A DNA stretch of 64,000 bases. Origin: Sipunculus nudus (taxonomy: Eukaryota > Annelida > Sipuncula > Golfingiida > Sipunculidae). Numbering within the stretch: the stretch's first letter is position 1; each line of letters opens with the position of its first letter. Of the stretch, positions 1 to 11,442 are shown one piece after another. Made by a program: the position numbers and the translations under genes. The notes under the pieces were generated by a model, which saw only the letters and a program-made list of their open reading frames with translations, did no database searches and was not told the DNA's origin. The stretch spans positions 53,037,070-53,101,069 of the forward strand of contig CM049320.1 in the NCBI GenBank assembly GCA_026874595.1. The letters run 5' to 3'.

Positions 1-133
1 GGTCGTTAGAGAGAATACTTATAATCCTATCTAGCTCATGCTTTGAGTTTTTTTTCCGAAAAATGCCACAATGTTTCTAATTTATTAATTCACTTACATT
101 TCAGATTTCCTGGTTTCTTTTAACAATACAAGA

Positions 134-169
134 ATGGCATATGTTCTAAGATTCTCCAAAACAAAAAAG
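134..169 (+). CDS. Gene A exon 1 (start, 12 codons)
   Basis: The ATG lies in good context and is followed by 12 codons ending in Lys-Thr-Lys-Lys before a gtattt splice donor. Gene B's first exon is also exactly 12 codons, and both begin M-x-Y-x-L-R. The frame is open upstream to a tttcag at 101-104, so a longer exon with an upstream start outside the window cannot be excluded. Confidence 0.55.
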
Positions 170-963
170 GTATTTTCAATTTAAAGGTTAGATTTTGAGA
201 ATTTAAAATAATTGTATACTACATTATTTTACTGTTTTTCAACTAGAATACATATTATTGCATTCTTCCCTGGAAGACTTTCGCATACGATAATATTAAC
301 CAAAATGTTTGTTTTGCGGCATAAATGTAAAATGCTGGACTTCCGGTCGATTTTTTCTGTTAACTTTTTTATGTAAAAAGAAAAAATAATATTTATGAAT
401 CTTACAGATCTTACGGTCATCACCAGGAAAGGTTCCTGACAAGAGAAGGAAGGTATTTATAATAAGTTATATTGAACAATTTTATTTTTTTAGCTAGTAA
501 TATAACCACAAAATATACTAGTGGATGATAAAAGAGTATAGATAATCATGCGTGTGTAATTACATTTTATACAACAATAGTTGGTTTGTTAGAATGCCTT
601 CAACCTTATATCTTAACAAAGAGGCCTTTTTACGAATGCACATTCTGTGTTAAATAGATTTTAAATACAATAACTGTTAGCGAGAAGTTTTAAATACTGA
701 ACTTCAGAATTATTCTCTCAGACCAGGTGGTTACCTGAACATTTAAATCATAAAAAAAATATTAAGTTTTCTATATCATCTAGGTCTTTAAGCTCATTTA
801 CGATGTACAAAATTAGAGTAAAAAGTACATAAAACAATATTAATAAAATAATTAAGACCACCCCGGGTGAGGACAATGGAGAGAAGGGAAGAGGACATTG
901 TCGCCCTGTAAGTGTTGGTGACCGATAAAGGATAATAAGCTATATCCTTGTTTAAGTCCATAT

Positions 964-1012
<49 letters not shown>

Positions 1013-3005
1013 GTTGTCCGGTATAATTGAATTTACATAACATGTATTAATTTTAATGTTACTAATTTATTTCCAAATAAGAAACAGTTAAAGTTAATTC
1101 TTCCTTGACTGATGAATAAAATTGTAAGTGGTTATTCTAAAATGACCATATAAAGCATTGCTTGTTGGAAAAACTCAGTGAGGAACGCTTTATATTATGG
1201 ATATATATATATATAAAAAGAAATTATAAATAAACAATCAGATACGTATCTTACAACAATTTTAATAGAAAACACTGTAAATGTGATAAAACTTTATTTT
1301 CAGACTCCTGGTGGCGCATCTGATGTGAAGGGACACAAGGCAAGTAAATATTTCAGCTTCTGAGTATATACATGCAAACATAACTATCTTACTTATTTCG
1401 TATGGAATCAGGGTCATTATGTTTTGCTGGAGAGGATTCAGATAAATATAATTGGCTTACGACTTATTAATTGCAAATTCCATTTTATATTATCAATAAC
1501 ATTAGTGACATATCTTTAGGAAAGTATTTAATTTTGTAGACTGGAACTTATCGGGATCAATCCTAAATATTAAAGCCAATAAATGAAGAAAACTGTAGAA
1601 TGGAAGGTATCATGTATGGTAGATCGGTGTTGTTAGAGGGTGCACGAAAAAGCAGACCTAACTGTCACGCAAAAGATCCGTCCAATAGTTTCCCCTGAAC
1701 TAAATGTATACGTAGCATATGGGGCCCCGGGGAATGGTGGTTTGACAAAATTGAGTAATTACCGCCACCTAGTGTACGACTTCTGAGTTAATTAATATTA
1801 TAACGGATCGAACTGTCTAGATAATGAAGTTTTGTTTTCAGAAGGTACAACTTTCCTACAAGAGCTTGTGTCACGGGATGCATATAAAAGAGGACCGAAC
1901 TGTCTCACTTGTTTTGCAAAGCGCTTGAAACGTGCGTGAGGACCACCGATATGTGTTCGAATCAGGGATCGGCCCAAATTTCCCCTTGAAGAAATGAATA
2001 CTTAACAATGTGCTTTTGTTTTTTTTTTTTTAATTTTCTTCAAATTATTCCTTTATCCCTGTAGTGAGACGTGTAACACGAATAAAGTTTACAATGAAGT
2101 GACAGATGTTTCATGTGATTAAATTGAAGTACACTCTTATAAACTGACTGTAAAATTACAGTTAAAATAACTGGCAACTGGGGTGCTCTCAGATGCTCCA
2201 AAACAAAAAAGATATATTCTATTTAAAGGTTAAATTTTCAGAATTTAATATAACTTTATACTACTTTTTTTACTGTTTTTCAACTACAATACATATTATT
2301 GCATTCTTCCCTGGAAGACTTTCGCATACGATAATATTAACCAAAATGTTTGTTTTGCGGCATAAATGTAAAATGCTGGACTTCCGGTCGATTTTTTCTG
2401 TTAACTTTTTTATGTAAAAAGAAAAAAATAATATTTATGAATCTTACAGATCTTACGGTCATCACCAGGAAAGGTTCCTGACAAGAGAAGGAAGGTATTT
2501 ATAATAAGTTATATTGAACAATTTTATTTTTTTAGCTAGTAATATAATCACAAAATATACTAGTGGATGATAAAAGAGAATAGATAATCATGCGTGTGTA
2601 ATTATATTTTATACAACAATAGTTGGTTTGTTAGAATGCCTTCAACCTTATATCTTAACAAAGAGGCCTTTTTACGAATGCACATTCTGTGTTAAATAGA
2701 TTTTAAATACAATAACTGTTAGCGAGAAGTTTTAAATACTGAACTTCAGAATTATTCTCTCAGACCAGGTGGTTACCTGAACATATAAATCATAAAAAAA
2801 ATATTAAGTTTTCTATATCATCTAGGTCTTTAAGCTCATTTACGATGTACAAAATTAGAGTAAAAAGTACATAAAACAATATTAATAAAATAATTAAGAC
2901 CACCCCGGGTGAGGACAATGGAGAGAAGGGAAGAGGACATTGTCGCCCTGTAAGTGTTGGTGACCGATAAAGGATAATAAGCTATATCCTTGTTTAAGTC
3001 CATAT

Positions 3006-3054
<49 letters not shown>

Positions 3055-4913
3055 GTTGTCCGGTATAATTGAATTTACATAACATGTATTAATTTTAATG
3101 TTACTAATTTATTTCCAAATAAGAAACAGTTAAAGTTAATTCTTCCTTGACTGATGAATAAAATTGTAAGTGGTTATTCTAAAATGACCATATAAAGCAT
3201 TGCTTGTTGGAAAAACTCAGTGAGGAACGCTTTATATTGTGGATATATATATATAAAAGAAATTATAAATAAACAATCAGATACATATCTTACAACAATT
3301 TTAATAGAAAACACTGTAAATGAGATAAAACTTTATTTTCAGACTCCTGGTGGCGCATCTGATGTGAAGGGACACAAGGCAAGTAAATATTTCAGCTTCT
3401 GAGTATATACATGCAAACATAACTATCTTACTTATTTCGTATGGAATCAGGGTCATTATGTTATGCTGGAGAGGTTTCAGATAAATATAATTGGCTTAGG
3501 ACTTATTAATTGCAAATTCCATTTAATATTATCAATAACATTAGTGACATATCTTTAGAAAAGTATATTCATTATGTAGACTGGAACTGATCGGGATCAA
3601 TCCTAAATATTAAAGCCAATATATGAAAAAAACTGTAGAATGGAAGGTTTCATATATGGTACATCGGTGTTGTTACAGGGTGCACAAAAAGCAGACCGAA
3701 CTGTCACGCAAAAGATCCGTCCAATAGTTTCCCCTGAACTAAATGTATAAGTAGCATATGGGGCCCGGGGAATGGTGGTTTGACAATTTGAGTAATTACC
3801 GCTACCTAGTGCACGACTTCTAGGTTAATAATATTATAACGGATCGAACTGTCTAGATAATGAAGTTTTGTTTTCTGAAGGTAGAACTTTCCTACAAGAG
3901 CTTGTGTCACGGGGTGCATGTTAAAGAGGACCGAATTGTCTCACTTGTTTTGCAAAGCGGTTTGTGCGTGCGGACCACCGATATGTGTTTGAATCACGGA
4001 TCGGCCCAATAATTCCCATTGAAGAAATAAATACTTAACAATGTGCTTCTGTTTTATTTTAATTTTCTTCAAATTATTCCTTTATCCCTGTAGTGAGACA
4101 AGAATAAAGTTTAAAATGAAGTGACAGTCTTTCGAAAGATGTTTCATGTGATTAAACTGAAGTACACTGTTATAAACTGACTGTAAAATTACAGTTAAAA
4201 TAACTTGCAACTGGGGTGCCAGTTATTTTAATTGTAAAATTGCGGCGGACCATGAATTGCAATTAACTGTAAAGTTGCGTAAATTTAACTGTAAACTTAC
4301 GACTACCGTGATTTCCATTTATCTGTAAAGTTGCATAAATTTAACTGTAAACTTACAACCTACCTTGATTTGAATTTAACTGTAATTTCGAGGACATTTA
4401 ACTGGGAAATTAAGCATACCTCTGATTAGCTTCTACCGCGTTTTAATATAATTTATTGACTTCTACAATTGTGTATGGTTTGATGTGTGATAACTGTGAT
4501 ACCCATACATTTATATCTGTTATTACTTCTTTAATGTTTGTGAAGTTTTATTTTACATGCTTTAGCTGAAAAAAAGGAAGGTACATAATGAATCATAATG
4601 AATAATGAAGGCATAGATAACGGACCAAACATTGTAATTATGTTATGGGGCAGACTGTAAATGTATATGCAGCATATTTTACCCATACAATTATCTTGGC
4701 CTGAAAAGGGGAACGAGACTGAAAGTGTTGATGGGAGAATATATATTGCTTTACTTTGACCGGAATATAAACTTAAGAATCTCGGATAATAAGAAGTAAA
4801 CATGAACAAGAACAAACATTGACTTTGCTTTTATTAATTTCAAGTATATCTAGACAGAGAAACATTGATCTGCATACATATGTTTACATTAAAGCATATT
4901 CATGTGTGAAGCG

Positions 4914-4980
<67 letters not shown>

Positions 4981-5342
4981 TTTTATATATATTTATATAA
5001 CAGGAAAACTGTGTTGCTATAAAATAATTATTAACACACAATAGAAACACTGAGTGGTTACCTTTCACCTGTAATCGTCACATATAATATAGTGCGGCAA
5101 ACAAGTGGCCCTTGATGTTCTGCTGGAGATACATGTACAGGTTCATATGCTAGAGTCCATCAAAATACTATATATTAACATTGTAGTTTTGATAGTTTTA
5201 AACTTTACATATCCCATTCACTTCTGAAGTCTCCCACATAAGTACCCAATCAGGATGTTGATAAAGTCTTTTTTTATCCTTTAAGGCTGCAGCTTTACTA
5301 TAAAAACAAGTTGACCATAACATGACACGCAGGTTGATGAAG

Positions 5343-5416
<74 letters not shown>

Positions 5417-7821
5417 TCCCGATCCAACACAGTGGACTAGCTGACAAAAATATAAGCATGAATATATAAACAATGGAGCCGATTTTGATACTACCATGAT
5501 ACAATCATGACCTTTGTATAGTTATACTTATTATGTTAGTGAATAGTGCATATAAAATCAGTCTAAATTATAAATAGGTATATGACTATATACATAATAA
5601 TAAGCTTTATTAGGTTCAATCATTTGGACCCACAAGCCAAATGTTTTGCCTGCTCTTGTATTTAAGATAGACGGTCCAGCTGGGTCACACATGTGAAGAG
5701 GCTGACCTAAAAAGACTTGCATGCTGTGCTGAATGACTTCCTCATACATGCAAGAGATTCTGATACATCAGAAACATGGTCTCAGACGACCTAAGCGTTT
5801 GGCCAGTTTACATTACATTGGTGACATAAATTACTGTAGTACAGCTAATATTTACCTGAAAATATGTTGTTGCGTTTCCCCTGCTGATAGTGAGAGCTGG
5901 CTGCAAAATGGCACCGATTCAAAATCAGCGCTCTTGCGTATCACATCTGTAACTTAAGCGGAATCAGAACTGATAAATATCCCGCGGGTCTGCCTGGCGC
6001 AGCGACCTCAGCAGGGTGCCAATCCTTCGCCAGCGCAGTGACACTTTCTCATCCAGCAATTCCGTGAACATTATCTGAGTATAACAGTGAAATACACGTT
6101 AGTCTCTGTTTACAGTTAATATAACAAGGAACCACTATGTTAATTTAACTGAAAAATTACGTCAATTAATAAAAGTGTACTGTTCATGTCAGAAATAAAT
6201 ATATATTTCCTTGACTATTTAGAGTTTCAGTATTATTTGGCTTTTTAAACATTTATGGGAATGTTAGCTAGCTGTTTAAAATACTGAACTTGAGTATAAT
6301 TATATGTCATGGAAAATAACTAGGCTAGCTTGTTATATGAACTACCCAACAATTATGAAATTGTTATATTGTCTTAAAGAGCTTCGTCTTTAAAATCTTT
6401 AAATATCTCCAATTGCTCACTAGTTAATTCCACAGCCAATTATAAAGTGCCTAAAATAATTTGAAATATTAAATACTAATTATGCTTTCGTATAATAGCA
6501 TCACATTTGTATTCTGCAGGGACCAACGTCCACAGAATTACCAGGAAATGAAAATGCACCGCTCAAAATTGAAGACCTGGCACAAGGAGAATTCATTAAA
6601 GGCATGAAAGAAGCAAGAGAGTATGTGGAAAAGCAGTATGGAGAATACCAAAAGACATCTGGTCAGGAAGCTCCGGGGGGAAAGCCGCCCATCCGTATCG
6701 CCTTTATCGACAGTGGTTGCGATCGAGATCACCCACACTTCGAAGGCTGGGATATAACTTGCAGAACATTTACCAGTTCCCCTGGCCATATTGATCCTAC
6801 TGGGCATGGCACCAAAGTGATTGGTCTGTTTTGCTCCATGTTCACAAATACACGTTCAGCGATACAAATACATAGTTTCAAAGTACCTGCTGACCAAGAA
6901 TCACTGTTGCAGGAAAGGGCTATCCGGGATGCTCTAGAAGAAATACACCGGGCTGAACCTCCCTTCAACATTGTCAATATAAGTGGTGGGTGGCCCGGTT
7001 ATCCAAAGAGGCCCAGTGAGCAGCAAAATATGTTAAGCGACATCGTGAGTATGATCACAGACATCACTCAACGCACTGCTGTCTTATGTGCTGCTTTAAA
7101 CGAAGGAATAAATAATGACGCCAAGATATTTTATCCAGCATCAGATTGTATTGCAATAGGCTCTTCTACCGCACGAGGTGTCAGGAGTGATTTCACTCCT
7201 CAAGGCCGACTTCTCCTGTTCCTAGCTCAAGGAGAGGACTTGAGAGCACCTCTATCCCGACAAGCACCGAGGTCAGCCGAAGAAGAAGGAAATCTATATA
7301 CTTCTCGGTGCATGGGAACGTCCTTTGCAACCCCTCTCGCTTCAGCCATAGTGGCTCTAATAATCATCAAAGCTGAGGCTTTTGGTAATTACTGTTATTA
7401 TTTATTCGTAATTAGTTTGCGACATATCGTTTAAAAAAATGAAGCTATATACTGTGTACCTTGTCAAGCATATCAATAATAATTATGTATTACGTTTTAG
7501 TTTGTATTACATTTGTTATAATGTTACGTTTTATCACATATTTATTATATCAATAAACCTGAATTTTAAAGGATTAATATGAAGAGTAATATGAACATGT
7601 TATATTCTTCAGAACTCACAGACGAAGAAAAAGAGTCTCTCGTCCAGTCAAGGTTTATGAAGCGGTTCCTCAGGGAAACCACCGACTATACTCACGACCC
7701 ACAGCGAGGCTATGGTCCCCTCAGACCTCAGGAACTCCTCCAAGATGACGATCTATTTCGATCAAGGCTAAACAAAGTGTTACAGCGCACGGAACTTTAC
7801 AGATACGGAACGGATGCTTGA
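134..7821 (+). CDS. Gene A: intracellular S8 (subtilisin-type) serine peptidase, multi-exon
   Basis: I model the coding exons as 134-169, 408-452, 1304-1339, 6520-7384 and 7613-7821, with 2450-2494 and 3343-3378 as duplicated, possibly alternative exons. The product is 396 residues, or 423 if both duplicates are used. All small exons are multiples of three and phase 0, so inclusion or skipping keeps the frame. The large exon holds a complete S8 catalytic set, so an active endopeptidase is expected. No signal peptide or membrane segment is seen, and the start region is basic (Lys/Arg), so a cytosolic or nuclear location is inferred. A paralogue (gene B) at 46071-48691 has the same exon plan, which is the best support for this model. 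The substrate is unknown. The start codon at 134 has A at -3 and G at +4 and matches gene B's 12-codon first exon (M-x-Y-x-L-R). Confidence 0.8.
408..452 (+). CDS. Gene A exon 2 (45-nt microexon, basic)
   Basis: The acceptor is cttacag and the donor is AAG|gtattt, giving 15 codons in phase 0. The peptide ends Pro-Asp-Lys-Arg-Arg-Lys, resembling the Ala-Lys-Arg-Lys-Lys end of gene B's second exon. A basic cluster like this could act as a nuclear localisation signal (inference). Confidence 0.6.
967..1009. repeat. (AT)n microsatellite
   Basis: Pure AT dinucleotide tract in an intron of gene A. The copy in unit 2 is at 3009-3051 with nearly the same length. Confidence 0.98.
1304..1339 (+). CDS. 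Gene A exon 3 (36-nt microexon, GC donor)
   Basis: A strong acceptor (tttattttcag) is followed by 12 codons, phase 0, reading TPGGASDVKGHK. The donor is AAG|GCAAGT, the consensus of the rare GC-AG intron class. A GT lies 4 nt further on, but using it would break the phase-0 join to the large exon. Confidence 0.6.
1640..2000 (+). repeat. SINE-like block in unit 1
   Basis: Contains two diverged blocks of the family seen more intact at 27402-27836: the AAAAGCGGACCGAACTGTC-like head near 1650 and 1890, and the GTTCGAATC...GGATCGGCCC part near 1955-1975. Its twin is at about 3675-4020 in unit 2. Confidence 0.6.
2450..2494 (+). CDS. Gene A exon 2 duplicate
   Basis: Identical in sequence and splice sites to 408-452, inside the second copy of the 2.04 kb tandem unit. 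In frame if included. Whether it is spliced in, mutually exclusive or ignored cannot be decided from DNA. Confidence 0.45.
3009..3051. repeat. (AT)n microsatellite
   Basis: Counterpart of 967-1009 in the second tandem unit. Confidence 0.98.
3343..3378 (+). CDS. Gene A exon 3 duplicate (GC donor)
   Basis: Identical to 1304-1339, with the same ttttcag acceptor and the same GCAAGT donor. This is the copy nearest the large exon. In frame if included. Confidence 0.5.
3675..4020 (+). repeat. SINE-like block in unit 2
   Basis: Same block as 1640-2000, carried along by the 2.04 kb duplication. Confidence 0.6.
4222..4420. repeat. Short tandem repeat based on TTAACTGTAAA
   Basis: About three diverged units of roughly 65 bp built on the words TTAACTGTAAAGTTGC and TTAACTGTAAACTTAC. 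Related words occur at the ends of the 2.04 kb units (near 2150 and 4185). Confidence 0.6.
4919..4972. repeat. (AT)n microsatellite
   Basis: AT dinucleotide tract within the gene A intron. Confidence 0.98.
5345..5415. repeat. (AT)n microsatellite
   Basis: About 35 AT units within the gene A intron. Confidence 0.98.
6520..7384 (+). CDS. Gene A large exon: S8 peptidase catalytic domain
   Basis: The acceptor is ttctgcag and the reading frame opens at the first base (phase 0) and runs 288 codons plus one base to a gtaatt donor. Catalytic Asp is in FIDSGCD (codon 6709), His in DPTGHGT (6805), the oxyanion Asn in ALNEG (7099) and the nucleophile Ser in GTSFATP (7321). All four blocks match the subtilase family, with normal order and spacing. 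The roughly 60 residues before the Asp show no signal peptide and contain the motif EFIKGM shared with gene B. Five to six Cys are scattered without an obvious secreted-protein pattern. The frame reads through into the intron for 50 nt to a stop at 7434, so a retained-intron form would lose the C-terminal tail. Confidence 0.92.
7613..7821 (+). CDS. Gene A terminal exon: conserved C-terminal tail
   Basis: The acceptor is tatattcttcag; the first two bases complete the split codon (phase 1), then 68 codons and TGA. The tail contains FLRETTDYTHDP, RGYGPLRPQ and RSRLxKVLQRT. It matches gene B's last exon at about four fifths of positions by eye. It looks alpha-helical and charged, with no Cys and no transmembrane segment. 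I do not recognise it as a named domain. The intron before it is 228 nt. Confidence 0.88.
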
Positions 7822-10800
7822 GATGCTACCTCTTGGACCACGTGAACTGTTTGATTTCAAGGCTAAATATAATGGAGTTTACCGGTGGTATTAAGGATAC
7901 TGGTTAATAGACTTTGGGAAGCTTTGCTCCAAATTTTAATTTTCAAAAGATGTTTTCTGATTCGATGTCATCTAAAAGGTATAAATAGGATTTGGTGTAT
8001 TGAAACCTGATTATCTCCGAATGAATTAAAAAGTATGTTATTTACAAACATTACAGTGAATCAATCTCATCATGCATAATTTTTAGGGGATCTTGATTTT
8101 CAAACCTACACACATTATCATGTAATATTTTTTCCCCTCCATACCTACACTTTTTTTTACTCGAAAAAGATTTCATAACAAGCAGACATGGTGTCATATC
8201 TTTTATACTTACCACTTTGTACGGGTACCATGTTTGGTAAACCTACCTTAATCCTATATAAGACGGCATACGAAAATCCATAATTTAATACCCAGATGCC
8301 TTGACTATAATGCATAATTTGTATCTCATGGTTTCTATAGATTCCATGAATTGCTACTCTTTATATCTCATGAATGATGCAATTTACTACAGGCAGCGGT
8401 TATTGTGAATACAAATCCAGAATTGATAAATATGATAACCGTACAGGCAATTTTAAGACAGTTATTCTAAACAGGAAATCATAATACAAATCTAGACAAA
8501 ACGGCCAGTTTGTTGATTTGGCTGATCAGATATAATTGTTATTATTTCTTTGTTTCCCGATTTCTAGGATCTATGAAAGTATCATGTTGCACAGAGTATC
8601 TATTTGCCTGTATCATTACCAGCTTGCATCGGCGGATCAGTTATTTGACACACCTGAGGTTTAATGACGTGCAATATCTTTTCGTTCACTTCTGTTTAAT
8701 ATAAATTCATAATGTGTTGGAATTATAATGGGGCGCTAGATCATCCTGTGGTATTTTGTCAAATATAACAAATATGATATGTATATATTTACATCGGAAT
8801 ATATTTGATTATCCCGGAAATATTAGCATCATGGGCAATTCATAAATCCCATGTATGAGAGGTCTTTAGAGGTGTAATTAAGATGAGAGAATGTTCTATG
8901 ATTTTCAGTCATACACATGTATCTTTTTATTTACATTGCTGGTCCTTATATGTACTCTGTTATGAACTTTGACCATGTAGAGTTACAAGAACATTAAAGT
9001 TTGTATCCCGCACCCAAACTCGCATTCTCTCATTTTTTTCAATTCAAGTGTGTGGGCGCACAAAACATAAGAAGGTTAAGCAGTAGTAGGTGACAAGAAG
9101 TCGAAACATCAAACTCCACTGTTAATGCACATGAATTAGCGTCGTACGTAAGGGATACTAGACGGATTATTTTTCTGTTTATATTTCCGACAGGTTTACA
9201 TCGTAACAATGATTAACCCTTATGCCCTGCCTCGCATCGAGGCGAGACTACCTCCCCGGTGTCGTCCCTCTGTTAACAGACTTAGCTTGGTAAACTTACT
9301 TTGTGTATGTTTTTTTTGCATTTTCAGTAATGGTAACTGACATAACATGTATGTTGTCTGGACATTCTTATATTAAAACAAAGCCCTCAGTAATTTATCA
9401 TAATTTAATAGTATAATTGCATCTTTTGATCATTTAATTCATCTTTTAAATTGCTAACACTTAATATCCAGCAGATGTTAATGTATTTTTATCATTTATT
9501 TCAGACAAACATCGTACACTGTAATATTTGATATATGCAAAGGGAAAAGCCGATGTAATTGCTTATTGTGTGGATATCAAGGCAAGCATACGTTCTAAAA
9601 CTGCCATGTCAAAAGTATCTACTTACATGGTACATTCAGTAATTTCTCTTATCAACTCCGCCTAAGCATATTTATCTTCATTAAATGAGTCTATTGATAA
9701 TCATTTATTTCTATTCACTTTGTGGTACGATTCGGAAATGTTTGTGTATTAAAGCTTATTCTACTCCATCATGTGGCTTACGCTGCTACCAAGATATGTC
9801 GAAAGGTCCCGACAAGCATTCCAAATAATTTGGTAAACATAAAAATTTCCTGAACTATACATATACACTTGTATACAACCAGGCAAACCATGGGCTTTGA
9901 TTATTTAAACATATTTATGCATTGGCTATTTTAATGATTTGTCTTTGCAGTCCTGTTTTTGCTAAGAACCTTCATCTTATTTATGTAATATATAATGTCG
10001 ACACTGGCATAATTGACCCTTCTTGAATTCGCCCAATATAGATTTCAAAGCTATGAAACATTAATCTTATATTTTGTAAATCTACAGGTCACCTTCCAGT
10101 ATTAGTGTATATATATATATATGCATAAATTGCATTTAAACCGAAACCAAAGGGGGGGGGGGGCGGATTCTTGTGTAAAGTGTGCTTGTGTTTGTTCTGG
10201 TGTAATTGATACAGTGACAATAAAAGCAACAAACACCCCACTCGGAGTATGGCTTCATTTATCTCTGTTTTTGTCTGTCGTTATCTCATTGTGTGTCTCT
10301 CTTTGTCTCTTTGTATTTTTCTCTCTGGAGTTTTTTTAGTTGTCTGACTACCCAGGACTATTCAGGATGCACGTTTATGTACTAAAATTGTTAAATTAAT
10401 ACACGCCATAGTACTACTATGATATTTATAGAACCTGAGTTCCTCTTCAAGTTCATCCTTTGCGGTTTTCTTATACCAATTACTTTTTCTTCACTCTGGA
10501 CACGACTGTACTTACCACAACAACAATAGATGTCAGGTGGTTGTGAAGATCTCAACATTAATGGATACATGGTATAAGAAATACCGTCAGCGGCTAAATA
10601 ACTATTTCTCCTAGAAACGACTGATATATTCGCTAAGTTATAGTATGTAACTATCAACGTGCATTTGGCCACTACCGTTAGTGTGTGTGGGTACAACTCC
10701 GACAGTGTACTTGGTCTTTTACATGAAGTAACGACTATATATTATTTTGCCCTCTTTTGTGTTTACAAGGTGGCGCTACACGTTGCATATATTTGTCAAA

Positions 10801-11442
10801 CTGTCACCATTTAACCAATAGACAACAGCAGATTTCGAAAACCTATTTATATACAATTTTTTGCTGAATTGTATGTCAGATTAAATTACTCTGATTGTAT
10901 AAATAAACGTATGATTCGTCTTAGCGATAAAAGATACTTTTAATATTCAGTTAGCAAATGCTACCTGCTTATTTGAAAAGTTCTTTTTTACTTATGTTTA
11001 TCAACCGCTGTAACTGCCGAGGATTATTATTTTTATTCTACCTCTAACATTTCAGTTCTTTCAATAAACACACTGATGTTAATCAAACATAATGATAACA
11101 TATATACTGTAATAACTTTAATCTACCTTTATAAAAAAACATCGGAAAATATAAAACAAGTACAGAGAAAGATGCAAGTTTTTGAGAATCCATCATTATC
11201 ATAAGTTGTTTTTGATATACGCTTTCATTAAATCAATGTATCATTTAGTGGTTGTCATTCAGTCGGATAATTTACGATGGTTAGATTTAGGATTCATTAG
11301 CTTGAATGTAATACTGATATCTCGGGGAGGGTATAAATCACAAATTAAATAAATCCGCATTGCATTCTGTACACACCAATGACGGCAACGTATGTATAAG
11401 TTAATGTGCATAAAGCAGAGTCATTCAGAAGGACGATTGATA
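7822..11442. other. Intergenic DNA downstream of gene A
   Basis: No coding exon, RNA gene or complete element is recognised. It includes the 3' untranslated region of gene A (end not identifiable), a short (AT) tract at about 10111 and a 13-base G run near 10151. Short open frames have no family resemblance. Confidence 0.5.

Larger units (their letters stand above)
156..2190 (+). repeat. 2.04 kb tandem duplication, copy 1
   Basis: Nearly identical to the next unit at an offset of 2042 bp. It carries the end of exon 1, exon 2, exon 3, an (AT)n tract and a decayed SINE-like block. The few differences by eye suggest a recent duplication. Confidence 0.95.
2198..4220 (+). repeat. 2.04 kb tandem duplication, copy 2
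   Basis: Second copy. Its version of exon 1 is broken: the donor gtattt is replaced by atatat and the upstream start context is absent, so only the exon 2 and exon 3 duplicates stay usable. Confidence 0.95.
4421..6519. other. Gene A intron before the large exon
   Basis: No exon or element is recognised here. It holds two long (AT)n tracts. Open frames across those tracts are only repeats of Tyr-Ile and are not genes. Confidence 0.6.

Noticed and set aside
2193-2417. 74-codon + frame as a gene
   Set aside because: It is the exon 1 copy in the second 2.04 kb unit with a lost splice donor, reading into intron sequence.
4819-5504. Open frames of repeated Tyr-Ile across (AT)n tracts
   Set aside because: They are translations of dinucleotide repeats; the same occurs at 43437-43652 and 49974-50162.
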